NCBI RefSeq assembly: GCF_019933155.2
Contig: NZ_CP082944.1
Location: forward strand, 4,962,001 to 5,026,000
Source: Metabacillus dongyingensis
Lineage (GTDB): Bacteria > Bacillota > Bacilli > Bacillales > Bacillaceae
Direction of reading: 5' to 3'
Length of the DNA: 64,000 nucleotides
The number at the start of each line of letters is the position of its first letter. The stretch's first letter is position 1. The notes beneath the pieces were generated by a model, which made no database searches, was not told where the DNA came from, and was given only the letters and a program-made list of their open reading frames with translations. A program made the translations under genes and the position numbers. Positions 37,476-46,679 of this stretch are shown here, in pieces.

Positions 37476-40325
37476 TTAATTGGTAATTCTCTCGATAATT
37501 GGCCCTTCAATTCCATAACTACTAAACTTATATTCCACAAAAGAACGGTTTCTCATTTTAATCGATAGTAACTTTGCAAAGTTATCATCATGAGTAGATA
37601 GAATAATCTTCTTATGCTTACTTTTCGAATCAAGGATAGCTCTTAATACATCAATAAAAGCTAAAATATTTACATCGTCCATGCTCTGTATTGGGTCATC
37701 TAGAAAAAGCTGTTTAATATTACTGTATTCTTGTGATAGACCTAATCCTAGGAAGATACTTAAAGCTAGTATATTTAGTTGGGCAGAACTAAATATCTGG
37801 TCCAAGTTAACACTTGAATCGCTATTTTTAAAGTTAGTTCCGTTTTCTTCACTTGTAATAACTAACTTATTATAGAAAGGATGGGGGTTTATTGATTCAT
37901 ATATCCAAGTAATTATTGGGTGATTACTTAACTGATTTTGTACAGCTTTCTTCTGTGCCTCAATAAGATTTTCATGTAACTTTTTTAATGCCTCTTCGTA
38001 CTTTTCAATTTGTTCTAGAGAGCTATTAAGCTCTTTCTCTTCTAGCTTAAATTCGTTATACTTTTGCAATTTAGATAAGTAATTATCATTTAGCTTGATT
38101 TCTATTACCTCTTCTAAATACTTTAATGACTCTTTATATAAATTTATCAGACTTATTAACTGATCGATTTCACTTTGTAAGCTTTCTAAGTTGTCAGGAT
38201 AATACCGCACCATCCCATCTCTTTGTTTTATAGATACTATTTTTTGTTCAATTTCTTCTTTATTAGGAATAATGCTAAATCCCAATATGTCTTTATTATT
38301 TATATACCAAGTTTCTTTTTCTTCACTAATCTTATCTAATTGACTTATTAAATTTTCCAGTTTAATTGTATCCGGGACTTGATCAGTTTTGAATACTGCT
38401 TTATAGCATTCTTCATATCTATTCTTATCCTCAACTATTATTGCTGTTTGCTTTTTAAACTTCTCCTCTTCTAATTCAAGTTCAGTATTTATTACCGTTA
38501 AGTATCCATTTACTAATTCGTAATTCTGCATATATTTATTTGATATATTTTGTAATTTTTCTCTTATAACCGTAATGAAATCCGTTTCGATTGATTCATT
38601 TATTTTTGTACGTAACAACATTGAGTTTGTAATACGTTGTGATAATTCCCTTAGTCCATCATTACCTGCCGATATTGAGCTGTTAATTATAGATAAAATA
38701 TGACTTGCAGTTGAATCTTCGCTTGATTTAGTATCAAAGTTTGAATTTAAACATACGGGACATTCTGTAATGTCTTTACTGTTTTCTACTATGAAACCCC
38801 TTACGTGTTTTAACATTTCTAAGTTTTGTTCATTTACGGTAGATTTAGTACTATATTCAGTTTCTAAAATGGCTAATTCTTTTTCTACTCCATCAAGTTG
38901 TTTAACTAAATCCTCATAATTTGTCCTCAATTTATAAATATCCACAACTTCTTCAGAGTTAATTTTATTTGGACTAACATTCTCCGGAAGAGTCTCAACT
39001 AAGAATTGGTCGAATTTAATGATTATTTCTTTTAAATATAAAAGTAATTCCCATAAATTTTCCTTAATTCGTAGGTTTTCATCATCTATTGTCCCCCTAT
39101 ATTCAGAAAAGTCGATTAGGAAGGTCGAAAGTTGATTTATTCTTTCTGTATTGATTCCTCTTCTATTGTTTATACTTTCTAATTTTCCAATAAGTTCTTT
39201 CTCTTCTTTTAGTAAATACGTATAATCAGCATCTTTTAATAACTGGCTTTGTTCTATTTTTTTTTGAATATCTAAGCCTATTTTAAGTAACAAAAGTTTG
39301 TTTATTTCATCTTTTATAATACTTAATTCTGAATTGTTTTTTTGAAATTTATCTATACTTTTAAGAACTATATCTTTATTATTTTCGGTCTCAATCATAA
39401 ACTCTGCATAGTTTGTTAAGGTCACCGGTAATAATGAAAACAATTTGTCAAAAGACTCGACTTTAATCTCGTTTTCAGTAATATATTTATAAAAGTTCTC
39501 AATTCTATTATTAATTGTTGAAATATACTCTTCAATACTACCCAGGTTTTTTAATTTAAAAAAGCTGCTAATTCCTTCTAAGAACTCAGAAATCTCAACT
39601 ATTTTATCACTTATTTCTCTTTTTTTATTTGAAAAACTTTTTCCTCTACGCATTGAACTTGTTCTGCTATATAGAGAATCAATATCACTTAAATTTAACA
39701 ACTTCATAAACATACTTCTTCGCTCATTTGGATCTGTAGACCTCAGAAAAAAACTTAAATTTTCTTGAGTCAACATATTCGTATTTAAAAAAGTATTTGC
39801 ATATTTAGCTTCTAATGTTCTAATTTCTTTTTTACTTTCAACTTCACTAACTTTAGATACTAAATCTTCAATATCCGGTATTAATAACTTAAAAATTGTT
39901 GCATTGGTAACATCTTCAATTTCATCATTCCCATTAAAAATCCTCAATTCAGAATCATAATTATCCCCATTACCGGCAAAGTGAGATGTACTATAACTTG
40001 TTCTACAGATTTTAATATTATTGTCGAAAATAATCTCAACTTCTATTTTTCTTTCCTGTTTATCTAGACTATTATGAAATTTAAGGTATTGGGCTCTTTT
40101 GAGGTCGTTTACATGATATGTCTCCTCGAACTTTTCTAATCGCCTAATTTTGTCAGTTAGACACCATTCAATTGCTTCAAAAAAAGATGTTTTTCCAAAA
40201 CCATTGTATCCACTGAGTAAAACAAAATTGCTATCTAAATAATCAAAAACATAAAAGCCTTCTTTATCATCAGCATTGATTCCATATCCACGAAAATTCT
40301 TTATTTTAACTGTTTTAATCAACAA
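37476..40325 (-). CDS. Rad50/RecF-like ABC ATPase of a three-component conflict system
   Basis: 949 residues. Walker A GYNGFGKTS at 39-47, a long coiled-coil middle with a zinc-hook motif CPVC at 522-525, the ABC signature region SSAQLNILALSIFLGLG near 840, Walker B LFLDDPIQSMD near 872 and the H-loop LSTHDD. It starts with TTG behind AGGTGAT, just after the stop of the middle gene. The arrangement nuclease-like protein, small middle protein, ABC ATPase is that of the ABC-three-component systems predicted to act in phage defence. The ATPase would sense or clamp invading DNA. Confidence 0.85.
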   Translation of the reverse strand: MLIKTVKIKNFRGYGINADDKEGFYVFDYLDSNFVLLSGYNGFGKTSFFEAIEWCLTDKIRRLEKFEETYHVNDLKRAQYLKFHNSLDKQERKIEVEIIFDNNIKICRTSYSTSHFAGNGDNYDSELRIFNGNDEIEDVTNATIFKLLIPDIEDLVSKVSEVESKKEIRTLEAKYANTFLNTNMLTQENLSFFLRSTDPNERRSMFMKLLNLSDIDSLYSRTSSMRRGKSFSNKKREISDKIVEISEFLEGISSFFKLKNLGSIEEYISTINNRIENFYKYITENEIKVESFDKLFSLLPVTLTNYAEFMIETENNKDIVLKSIDKFQKNNSELSIIKDEINKLLLLKIGLDIQKKIEQSQLLKDADYTYLLKEEKELIGKLESINNRRGINTERINQLSTFLIDFSEYRGTIDDENLRIKENLWELLLYLKEIIIKFDQFLVETLPENVSPNKINSEEVVDIYKLRTNYEDLVKQLDGVEKELAILETEYSTKSTVNEQNLEMLKHVRGFIVENSKDITECPVCLNSNFDTKSSEDSTASHILSIINSSISAGNDGLRELSQRITNSMLLRTKINESIETDFITVIREKLQNISNKYMQNYELVNGYLTVINTELELEEEKFKKQTAIIVEDKNRYEECYKAVFKTDQVPDTIKLENLISQLDKISEEKETWYINNKDILGFSIIPNKEEIEQKIVSIKQRDGMVRYYPDNLESLQSEIDQLISLINLYKESLKYLEEVIEIKLNDNYLSKLQKYNEFKLEEKELNSSLEQIEKYEEALKKLHENLIEAQKKAVQNQLSNHPIITWIYESINPHPFYNKLVITSEENGTNFKNSDSSVNLDQIFSSAQLNILALSIFLGLGLSQEYSNIKQLFLDDPIQSMDDVNILAFIDVLRAILDSKSKHKKIILSTHDDNFAKLLSIKMRNRSFVEYKFSSYGIEGPIIERITN

Positions 40326-40327
40326 TT

Positions 40328-40903
40328 TTAATCACCTTTTTCTAAAGCTTTAGCAATTTCATCAAGAAAATCAAAAATATCTACGCTTTCTATATGTTCT
40401 TTCTCATTAATATCTACGTCTTTAATTATTTCTGAAATCATTTCACTATTAACTTTTTCAATTTTTTCTAAACACATGTCTAGCTCTGTATGTGGAAATA
40501 TGGTCTTCCTAAATTCCTCAAGTAATTCTTCATATGATGTATATTCTATTATAATTTTGCGGGCTACAAAGCGGTCCCTTTGAATATCAGAAACTTTAAT
40601 AGGGTCAAAGGGACCCGTTTCAGTAATTTTGTGAAAGCCTACCAAATACATATCCCACAAAAATCTGGAGATAGGTATTTTATTATCTACAACTTCTTTA
40701 TCTCTATCTTGATCGAGAACTTCTGCAATTTTCTTACTATTTTGGGGGATAAAATTAGTAATAGTTGTGAGTTCTTCAATTGAAGTAACTTCAACACAAA
40801 TTAAAATTTTATCTTTGTTTGCATTAGTTAGATAACCAGTAATATCATCATTTAGTTTTATTCTTCTGTAATTTATTTTTAAGGTATTAAAGAGTTCCTC
40901 CAT
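40328..40903 (-). CDS. Middle component of the ABC-ATPase conflict system
   Basis: 191 residues, acidic, no recognised catalytic motif. It sits between the nuclease-like gene (17-bp overlap at its start, behind AGGAGGATGTC) and the ATPase gene (next start two bases past its stop), so all three are made together. Middle components of ABC-three-component systems are of this size and are thought to bridge the ATPase and the effector. Identification rests on gene order. Confidence 0.6.
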   Translation of the reverse strand: MEELFNTLKINYRRIKLNDDITGYLTNANKDKILICVEVTSIEELTTITNFIPQNSKKIAEVLDQDRDKEVVDNKIPISRFLWDMYLVGFHKITETGPFDPIKVSDIQRDRFVARKIIIEYTSYEELLEEFRKTIFPHTELDMCLEKIEKVNSEMISEIIKDVDINEKEHIESVDIFDFLDEIAKALEKGD

Positions 40904-42428
40904 GACATCCTCCTACTAAAAAGCGTTGGACAGACGCTTTAGTATCCTCTACACATTCACCAAATTCTAAGCATTCTGTACATCTGTATTCCATTGACAT
41001 GAATAATTGTTGATACATTACATTATTAAAAACTTGAGCACTATCAATAATTAAATTATTTAAACTTTCTTTAGCAAACTTACAAGGTTTACTTTTAGTT
41101 GCAAAGACAACAGTTTCTTCGCCATCAACTTTACTTAAAAATTTATGTTGAGTATCTTTAATAAATTCCATAATTAGAAGATCCGCATATTGATTTAAGT
41201 CACTGTTGTCTGTTCCTTTAAGAGTAAACTGCTTTGAATTATTTAATGCAATATTATTGATTCCCCTTAAGTTATCAATATCTAGGTTTATTTTTATTTC
41301 TTCCCCGCTAAAATTTACAGCCACACTCATTTTCTTTAACATGTCCATAATTAGATGAGGAGACCGAGGATATGAACCTAGAACATACCGACTTGCAACT
41401 TCTTTCACTGATTGCTTTTCAATCTCATTACAAAATTTCTCTTTAAACTTAATAAGAATATTTGAAAGATTGTCCAACTCTTCTTTATGGTTAGTTCTTT
41501 CTATTCTTAATCCAAAGCTTTCTATACTTTCATCAATTGCCTTTTTAAATTCGATAAAGTTTTCGTCTTCTAAATATTTTATTTTTAGATTCTTATGATT
41601 CGTGACTTCTTGTAAAGCATCCTTCACCGATATACCGTTATTTATAGAATCAGAGATGGTTTCAAAAAACCTTTCAATAAACCAATTCCTAATTCTTATA
41701 CAATCTTCATCGCCCAGTGTTGAATCGTGCTTCTTAAGCTCAGTGTTTATATCATTGTAGATTTCATTTATAGAATAAAGTTTTGTAACACTCTTCGTTC
41801 CAAAATCAAATATTATAGTGTCAATAAATTTGATAATGTCTTTGTCCGTTAAAATATCAGCAAAATCGGAATAATTTTCTTTCCCATTCTTAAGATCTTC
41901 TAGTAAGGCATTATAGTAAATAGAAAAAGATACATCTCCTTTTTTATTTGGATGCACACTTGCCCTTTTCTTGTATTCATTAAAAGCATCACTATAAGGT
42001 TTTCTTTTGATTGAATCACTTAAAATACTCTCTTTAACAAAATTAATATAATCATCATATTTGGTTATAGTTTTATTGTTCCAAAAATCAAAAAATTGTT
42101 TATCCGCGTTTGACACTGGTACATTGGTTCTATAAATATATTCGTTAGGGCTGCTTCCTTTTTTTAATTGATTTTGATAGTCATTATAGAAATTGTAAAT
42201 TGTATGCTTAATAGACTTATGATTCCTAGTAAAATAAGTATCACTGTAAAATTTCGCTTCTATACAAACGTCATTTTTCGTAAATACCTTTATATCTGAA
42301 CCTTTTTCAATAGCGACATAATTACTTATATCTTCATGATTATTTATTAATATAACTAACTCTTTACAAGCAAGTAATAATTGATAAAAGTAGCCTGCTA
42401 GACTAGCTGGAACATCTGTATTTCCCAT
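40887..42428 (-). CDS. Nuclease-like effector of the ABC-ATPase conflict system
   Basis: 513 residues, first gene of the operon, ATG behind AAGGGAG. The N-terminus SLAGYFYQLLLACKEL with IEKGSDIKVF and IEAKFY (Glu 41, Asp 45, Glu 57, Lys 59) looks like a PD-(D/E)xK nuclease of the DUF4297/Cap4 kind. The C-terminus has a cysteine cluster (YRCTECLEFGECVED and GGCHGG) that may bind zinc. The middle has no motif I recognise. By analogy this is the DNA-cutting effector held in check by the other two proteins. Confidence 0.6.
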   Translation of the reverse strand: MGNTDVPASLAGYFYQLLLACKELVILINNHEDISNYVAIEKGSDIKVFTKNDVCIEAKFYSDTYFTRNHKSIKHTIYNFYNDYQNQLKKGSSPNEYIYRTNVPVSNADKQFFDFWNNKTITKYDDYINFVKESILSDSIKRKPYSDAFNEYKKRASVHPNKKGDVSFSIYYNALLEDLKNGKENYSDFADILTDKDIIKFIDTIIFDFGTKSVTKLYSINEIYNDINTELKKHDSTLGDEDCIRIRNWFIERFFETISDSINNGISVKDALQEVTNHKNLKIKYLEDENFIEFKKAIDESIESFGLRIERTNHKEELDNLSNILIKFKEKFCNEIEKQSVKEVASRYVLGSYPRSPHLIMDMLKKMSVAVNFSGEEIKINLDIDNLRGINNIALNNSKQFTLKGTDNSDLNQYADLLIMEFIKDTQHKFLSKVDGEETVVFATKSKPCKFAKESLNNLIIDSAQVFNNVMYQQLFMSMEYRCTECLEFGECVEDTKASVQRFLVGGCHGGTL

Positions 42429-42893
42429 TTTAAAACTCCCTTATTTTGATTTATGTAAAACCCCTAGCTATTTTTAAGCAAATATTCACCATATATCCTG
42501 CTTCTTATATAAAGCCAAATACCCATATACCTCTGATTATATCTAAAATCGAATCTACAATCTTTGACAAAATAGGTCATATTATTCCATTTTACCATTA
42601 ATAAAATTTTTATTTGATAATTTACCCAAAACATTTTTAACAAAAATAAAATATAAAATCCTAATAGAATCGATGAACTTAAACAATTTGTTATGTTTGT
42701 TAACTTTTTATTAAAAGCAGTTAGTCATTTACAATTGCTTTTTGGACCTCAATAACAAATATCAAGTTTCTATCTTAGCATTCTATAAATCATTACCTGC
42801 TTATAAATTGTTATTTTAGCTAGGAACGATTCCTTATAATTAAATCTAAAAAAAAAGAGGAAGAACATTTGTCCTTTCTCTTTTGGAATATAT
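42429..42893. other. AT-rich upstream region of the ATPase system
   Basis: No gene recognised. A TATAAT on the minus strand near 42540 may serve the operon but lacks a -35 at the right distance. A hairpin at about 42851-42881 followed by T residues on the minus strand is a possible terminator for the preceding module. Confidence 0.4.
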
Positions 42894-42971
42894 TTAATTT
42901 GAATGTTTTTTAATTCCCTCTATTTTTTCTATCTGAATTGTAAATTCTAATTTCTTATTTACCATCATTTG
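42894..42971 (-). pseudogene. Recombinase-like C-terminal tail at site E
   Basis: In the recombinase frame the minus strand reads QMMVNKKLEFTIQIEKIEGI, five more residues and a stop. It is homologous to the tails at sites C, D and F. Confidence 0.65.
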
Positions 42972-42985
42972 TGATACGGTTCAGC
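42965..42985 (-). other. Attachment site E
   Basis: Plus strand TCATTTGTGATACGGTTCAGC; minus strand codes AEPYHK and a stop. It separates the ABC-ATPase module from the HEPN module. Confidence 0.85.
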
Positions 42986-43196
42986 GTATCTCTGTTACTG
43001 CGGTTTTATATTGATAATATAAATGAGTCATTGGAACCGTCCCCTTGACTCCATATAATCCCTGCTCATATAACGTAGGGTATCCACAACAAGGATATTT
43101 TAATCTTTCTTTATATTTGCTAATCATACTGTTCCACTTTACACTAATTTTGTTTAACGTTTCCGTGTTTACGACGTCCCCGAGCCGGACCCCCAA
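42986..43196 (-). pseudogene. Remnant of a cysteine-rich CPCC-domain protein
   Basis: The minus strand reads ERLKYPCCGYPTLYEQGLYG, close to the CPCCGY-T-L-E-G core of small CPCC proteins but with one cysteine lost, no good start, and an end that runs into site E. It is best seen as a truncated gene. Confidence 0.45.
43148..43177. repeat. Dispersed repeat, copy 1
   Basis: ATTTTGTTTAACGTT then a similar 15-base segment ending TTACGACGT. It matches copy 2 at 44989-45019 at about 80 percent of positions, in the same orientation, 1.8 kb away. Confidence 0.5.
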
Positions 43197-43328
43197 AGAT
43201 AGACCGTTTTGACGGAACTTCGTTCCCGGTGAAGGGATGTGGTACGCTGTTCTCTCCCTTGAAACATGCTCCCCGCACCCTGCGTAACTCAGTGTTAGGT
43301 GAAATAGAAGACGTAAGTCAAAGTGCAG

Positions 43329-44387
43329 CTAAGAATTCTGGAACCTTTTAAAACCCTCTTTATTACTAAAAAACTCAAAAAGAATCTCACTTAACGCACT
43401 CTTTAAGCTTAAGCAGATAGAATTAATGGTCCATGATTCAACACTATATTCAAATTCATCATACAAAAAATCCTTCATGAAATTCGCTCTGTATTCTTCC
43501 AACAATTTCTGAAACGCCTCAAAGTCGCCATGTGCAATTTTATTTCTCAATTTTCTAGCAATTTGACAAAATAACTCTCTATCCTCATAGTCGTTAAGTT
43601 CATTCCGTAAAAATCTAGGTAGCTTTCTTTCTAATTCTCCATGTGTTCTCCCGTTACTATTCGGGTTTATTATTAACATTTCGATTAATGACATGATCTT
43701 AAATAAATAATATGCATTATAATCTTCAGATTCATTTATAGAATTAACTATGTAATCAAAAATCCAAAAATCTCTGTCACTTTCAAGAAAATTATCAATC
43801 AGCTTTCCTACATACTTCATTGATTTAATTGCTTTTTCATAATAAGCAATTAAATAATTTTCCCTATTTATCATACTAGATGCAAAGTTCAAAATCAGTG
43901 GTTTCGATCTGAGATCATCAGGGTTATATGTCATGAAAGGAATATTAGTATCACAATGAGTTCTAGCACTCCTTGATGTAGTTAGAATATGGCAAAATCT
44001 AATAAATTTTAACGGATACTGAACTTCACATGTTGGGCTATCTAAATGAGAGTTTTTTAATTGTAGCAGGGACTTATCAAAGTCTAATACTTCTAATTGC
44101 ACTAAATTACTAGCAATTACTTGTAAATAGTAATCAACATCCCCATCAAGTACATCAGTCCAATTTGCATTGCTAACTATCTTCTCAGGTTCATACTGGG
44201 AAACTTTAAAATCACCAAAATTGTACTTCTTACTTGTTTCAAGAAAATGCTCTCTTAAAAGCATCTCTTCTTTCAAGTCATCAACGATTCCAGTCAACCA
44301 TTCATCATAAAGATTTGATATTCCAACACCTAATTTTTCGCTTAATATTATGGGTTCAATTTTCCCATATAAGTTGATTAAAATCAC
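43329..44387 (-). CDS. HEPN-motif protein, candidate RNase toxin or abortive-infection factor
   Basis: 352 residues starting with GTG behind GTGAGGTG. The C-terminal third is helical and contains RNKIAH (281-286), the R-x4-H motif of HEPN ribonucleases, in ARKLRNKIAHGDFEAF. The N-terminal 200 residues show no motif I know. HEPN proteins in such islands often act as tRNA or mRNA nucleases when phage infects. It lies downstream of a GC-richer leader with possible RNA structure. Confidence 0.6.
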   Translation of the reverse strand: MILINLYGKIEPIILSEKLGVGISNLYDEWLTGIVDDLKEEMLLREHFLETSKKYNFGDFKVSQYEPEKIVSNANWTDVLDGDVDYYLQVIASNLVQLEVLDFDKSLLQLKNSHLDSPTCEVQYPLKFIRFCHILTTSRSARTHCDTNIPFMTYNPDDLRSKPLILNFASSMINRENYLIAYYEKAIKSMKYVGKLIDNFLESDRDFWIFDYIVNSINESEDYNAYYLFKIMSLIEMLIINPNSNGRTHGELERKLPRFLRNELNDYEDRELFCQIARKLRNKIAHGDFEAFQKLLEEYRANFMKDFLYDEFEYSVESWTINSICLSLKSALSEILFEFFSNKEGFKRFQNS

Positions 44388-44703
44388 TCTAACACCTCAC
44401 TACCCAGTTTTAGGCGAAGTCCGCCGGCTCAGCTCTAGGGACTTGCACTATACGAAAACCACTCCGGCTACTGCTTTTCCAAAACAGCAAAACTATTTCC
44501 ACCAGGCATTCTGGGGTTATTTCCCATTAACCAAATCGCCATCACCATAATCCTGTAGTAATATGTCCAACATTCAAAATTTCCCGAATTCTATAATTAA
44601 TTCTTTCAAAATCTGAACTATATTGTTCAAGAAGTTTTCCCATACCACTTAATAATCAACTTCAATATTTGGGCCTTCCCTCTAAGCAGGAACAAAGTCT
44701 TCT
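44388..44703. other. Leader of the HEPN gene with possible structured RNA
   Basis: No protein gene. The segment 44400-44520 is richer in G and C than its surroundings and contains the hairpin GGCG-GACTT-CGCC on the minus strand, 25 bases upstream of the HEPN start. I tested group II intron domain V and retron patterns by eye and saw neither. Confidence 0.35.
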
Positions 44704-44937
44704 TCACATGCCCATCATCGTCTTCGGGTCATATACCTTAGCACCGATCAGTTCAACTCCATAAGGTGAAAACAAACTAAAATTTAATGCTTTTATTTCT
44801 TTTGGTAAAACTTCAACCCGACTAATTAAAATAATCCTTTTCTTAATACTCTCTTTTAAGTTTAAATATTCTTCATTGGTTAACTGCTTATGCTTCTTCC
44901 TGTATAAGCAATAATTAACTTTTATGTATCTTGGCAA
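44704..44937 (-). CDS. Doubtful small ORF, 77 residues
   Basis: An open frame with a TTG start and no clear ribosome site: basic in its first half (YRKKHKQLTNEEYLNLKESI) and hydrophobic later. It may be a real small gene or the end of a decayed one. Nothing recognised. Confidence 0.25.
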   Translation of the reverse strand: MPRYIKVNYCLYRKKHKQLTNEEYLNLKESIKKRIILISRVEVLPKEIKALNFSLFSPYGVELIGAKVYDPKTMMGM

Positions 44938-44988
44938 ACCACGGCAACCCCAGAGACTAACTTGTAATTAGCACTTACTTCGAGAGGA

Positions 44989-45019
44989 TTTTGCCTAACG
45001 TTCCACATGTTGACGACGT
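44989..45019. repeat. Dispersed repeat, copy 2
   Basis: ATTTTGCCTAACGTT then a segment ending TTGACGACGT; see copy 1 at 43148. The right part also forms one arm of an inverted repeat, CATGTTGAC (45006-45014) with GTCAACATG about 35 bases further on. Confidence 0.5.
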
Positions 45020-45085
45020 GGATATCCCTCCGATACCCTATCAATGTTGTCAACATGCTTTTAGCGGAAGTAAAATCGGAAGCTA

Positions 45086-46135
45086 TCAGAACATTCTTGC
45101 CCTTCTTCCATGATACACATATGCAAATGGGTTGTTATCTAGAGCCTCACGTCGTATGTTGCCAATATCCTTAATTGATAAACCAATTGATAACACAGCC
45201 CCAGAAGCCAGTCCAATTCCTTTTTGAACAGGAGAAAAGGATACCCCGAACATCTCAGCGGTACTCATTATGCCTGGCATAGACATGGATATAAGTCCAT
45301 TCATTACTGAATGTTTAATATTCCACCTACATTCCTTCATTACCCTATTCAAGTCACTTACATTGGATTCAAGTCTATCTTCAAATTCAATCCAGATCCT
45401 CTTAATCTGTACTCTATCCTCAGCAGATTGTAATCTACCTTCTAATTCGTTTATCTCCATACGAAGTCTTCTAAGTTCATCACTACGTCTCTCCTTGAAC
45501 AACAGAATGTCTTCAATTGAGACATCCATATTAGGTACTGGAAGAATATTGAACTGGTAATTAAGAAACGATTGACGATTGTTAGCATCCAGACTTCTTT
45601 CTGGTTTGAAAATTTTATCCTGTGTAAACATCCTATCAGTACCAATTGACGTATCAGCACTGCTAATCGCAGCCAAATACTTGGCTAAAACTGACATATA
45701 AATGTCACTTAGGTGAGCATCTACTGAAATCCACTGATTATTCTCACTTCTAATTATTTCTGACTTTTCTTCGATCATCTCCATAACATGTGATGATAAT
45801 TTTGATTCATGCAATCTATAATAGTCTGGTACAACTTTCGACATATGTATGTATTCTCTTCTCCCAGCTTTCGTTTGATGCGGCCTATACTCATCAAACC
45901 TTATTCGAACTTCATCAATAAAGTCTTCGTACATATTTGAAAACATTACATCATCGGGTCTAGCAGGTATGAAATGACCCGTATTCATTAGATAACTCAC
46001 TTCAGGTGAAATTTGGTAATCATCATTCTGATATGGCATTATTGAAGATACTTCTTCCCAATACAAAATTGCATTCCTTAGCCATATTCCATCCCTAATA
46101 TCAATACTGGGATAATAAAGTATTCTTCTCTTCAT
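45086..46135 (-). CDS. DUF6236-like protein
   Basis: 349 residues, ATG behind TAGGAGGACTT. The N-terminal LYYPSIDIRDGIWLRNAILYWEEVSSIMP matches the opening of a family I recall as DUF6236 (here given in part: LYYPSIDIRDGIWLRNAI). Residues about 215-260 are coiled coil (RRSDELRRLRMEINELEGRL), and the C-terminus has a glycine-rich hydrophobic stretch IGLASGAVLSIGLS. The function is unknown. It shares its att-bounded module with the HEPN protein but lies 700 bp upstream. Confidence 0.6.
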   Translation of the reverse strand: MKRRILYYPSIDIRDGIWLRNAILYWEEVSSIMPYQNDDYQISPEVSYLMNTGHFIPARPDDVMFSNMYEDFIDEVRIRFDEYRPHQTKAGRREYIHMSKVVPDYYRLHESKLSSHVMEMIEEKSEIIRSENNQWISVDAHLSDIYMSVLAKYLAAISSADTSIGTDRMFTQDKIFKPERSLDANNRQSFLNYQFNILPVPNMDVSIEDILLFKERRSDELRRLRMEINELEGRLQSAEDRVQIKRIWIEFEDRLESNVSDLNRVMKECRWNIKHSVMNGLISMSMPGIMSTAEMFGVSFSPVQKGIGLASGAVLSIGLSIKDIGNIRREALDNNPFAYVYHGRRARMF

Positions 46136-46175
46136 AAGTCCTCCTATAAACTAGATTTTATATCCGCTAACGTTT

Positions 46176-46230
46176 AGAGATTTACGCAGCGTCATACTAT
46201 ATTCATATTCACAAAGTTGCGTAAATCTCT
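46176..46230. repeat. Inverted repeat with 13-bp perfect arms
   Basis: AGAGATTTACGCA (46176-46188) and TGCGTAAATCTCT (46218-46230). An imperfect extension (CCGCTAAC against GTTATCGG) lies outside. It could be a small mobile element remnant or a strong RNA hairpin. Confidence 0.65.
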
Positions 46231-46264
46231 TGTTATCGGATGTTGAATGCCGCTCGAAGCAAGA

Positions 46265-46428
46265 TTAATATTGTTTTATAAACTCTTGCCAATCATTAGG
46301 AAGTAATTTCATTATGCTTTTTAACCTTTTATCGGAGATTTCCGTATCCCTATAATTAACGCTTGTCGTAAAAACTCGTTTACTACTCCATTTTTAGTGA
46401 ATATCCTTCTAAATCTAAATCAGAAAGT
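46265..46428 (-). pseudogene. 3' fragment of a decayed gene
   Basis: The minus strand reads LSDLDLEGYSLKM, then after a frame break TTSVNYRDTEISDKRLKSIM and KLLPNDWQEFIKQY with a stop. The residue make-up is that of a real protein, but there is no start and the frame is broken. Family not recognised. Confidence 0.4.
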
Positions 46429-46483
46429 CAATCACGTAAAAGTTCAACAGGAAATTATACTTTTCTTTTACCACCATCTATAT

Positions 46484-46624
46484 TTATACTCCTTCAAAAT
46501 GTAACTTAGTGTCTTTAAATATTGACCTCAGCTTAATCAACTTCATCCTCATCCTTGTTTCAATGATCTTTTTAATAGTACTTATTTCAATAGTTATCTC
46601 TATTTTTTTGTTTACCATCACTTG
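46484..46624 (-). pseudogene. Recombinase-like C-terminal tail at site D
   Basis: In the recombinase frame the minus strand reads QVMVNKKIEITIEISTIKKI and 26 more residues before a stop. It aligns with the tail at site C, with several synonymous or conservative changes, as expected for sequence that was once coding. Confidence 0.7.
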
Positions 46625-46638
46625 TGATACGGTTCACC
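46618..46638 (-). other. Attachment site D
   Basis: Plus strand TCACTTGTGATACGGTTCACC; minus strand codes GEPYHK and a stop. It separates the HEPN module from the helicase module. Confidence 0.88.
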
Positions 46639-46679
46639 AGGGTTGATTTGCAAATTCAATACATTATATATTCATTTGA

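Noticed and set aside
43197..43328. Group II intron or ribozyme remnant in a GC-rich patch upstream of the CPCC remnant
   Set aside because: The sequence is unlike its surroundings but fits no RNA pattern that I know, so it is left unassigned.
44388..44520. Group II intron or retron RNA
   Set aside because: No domain V-like hairpin, no reverse transcriptase gene and no msr/msd inverted repeats could be found.
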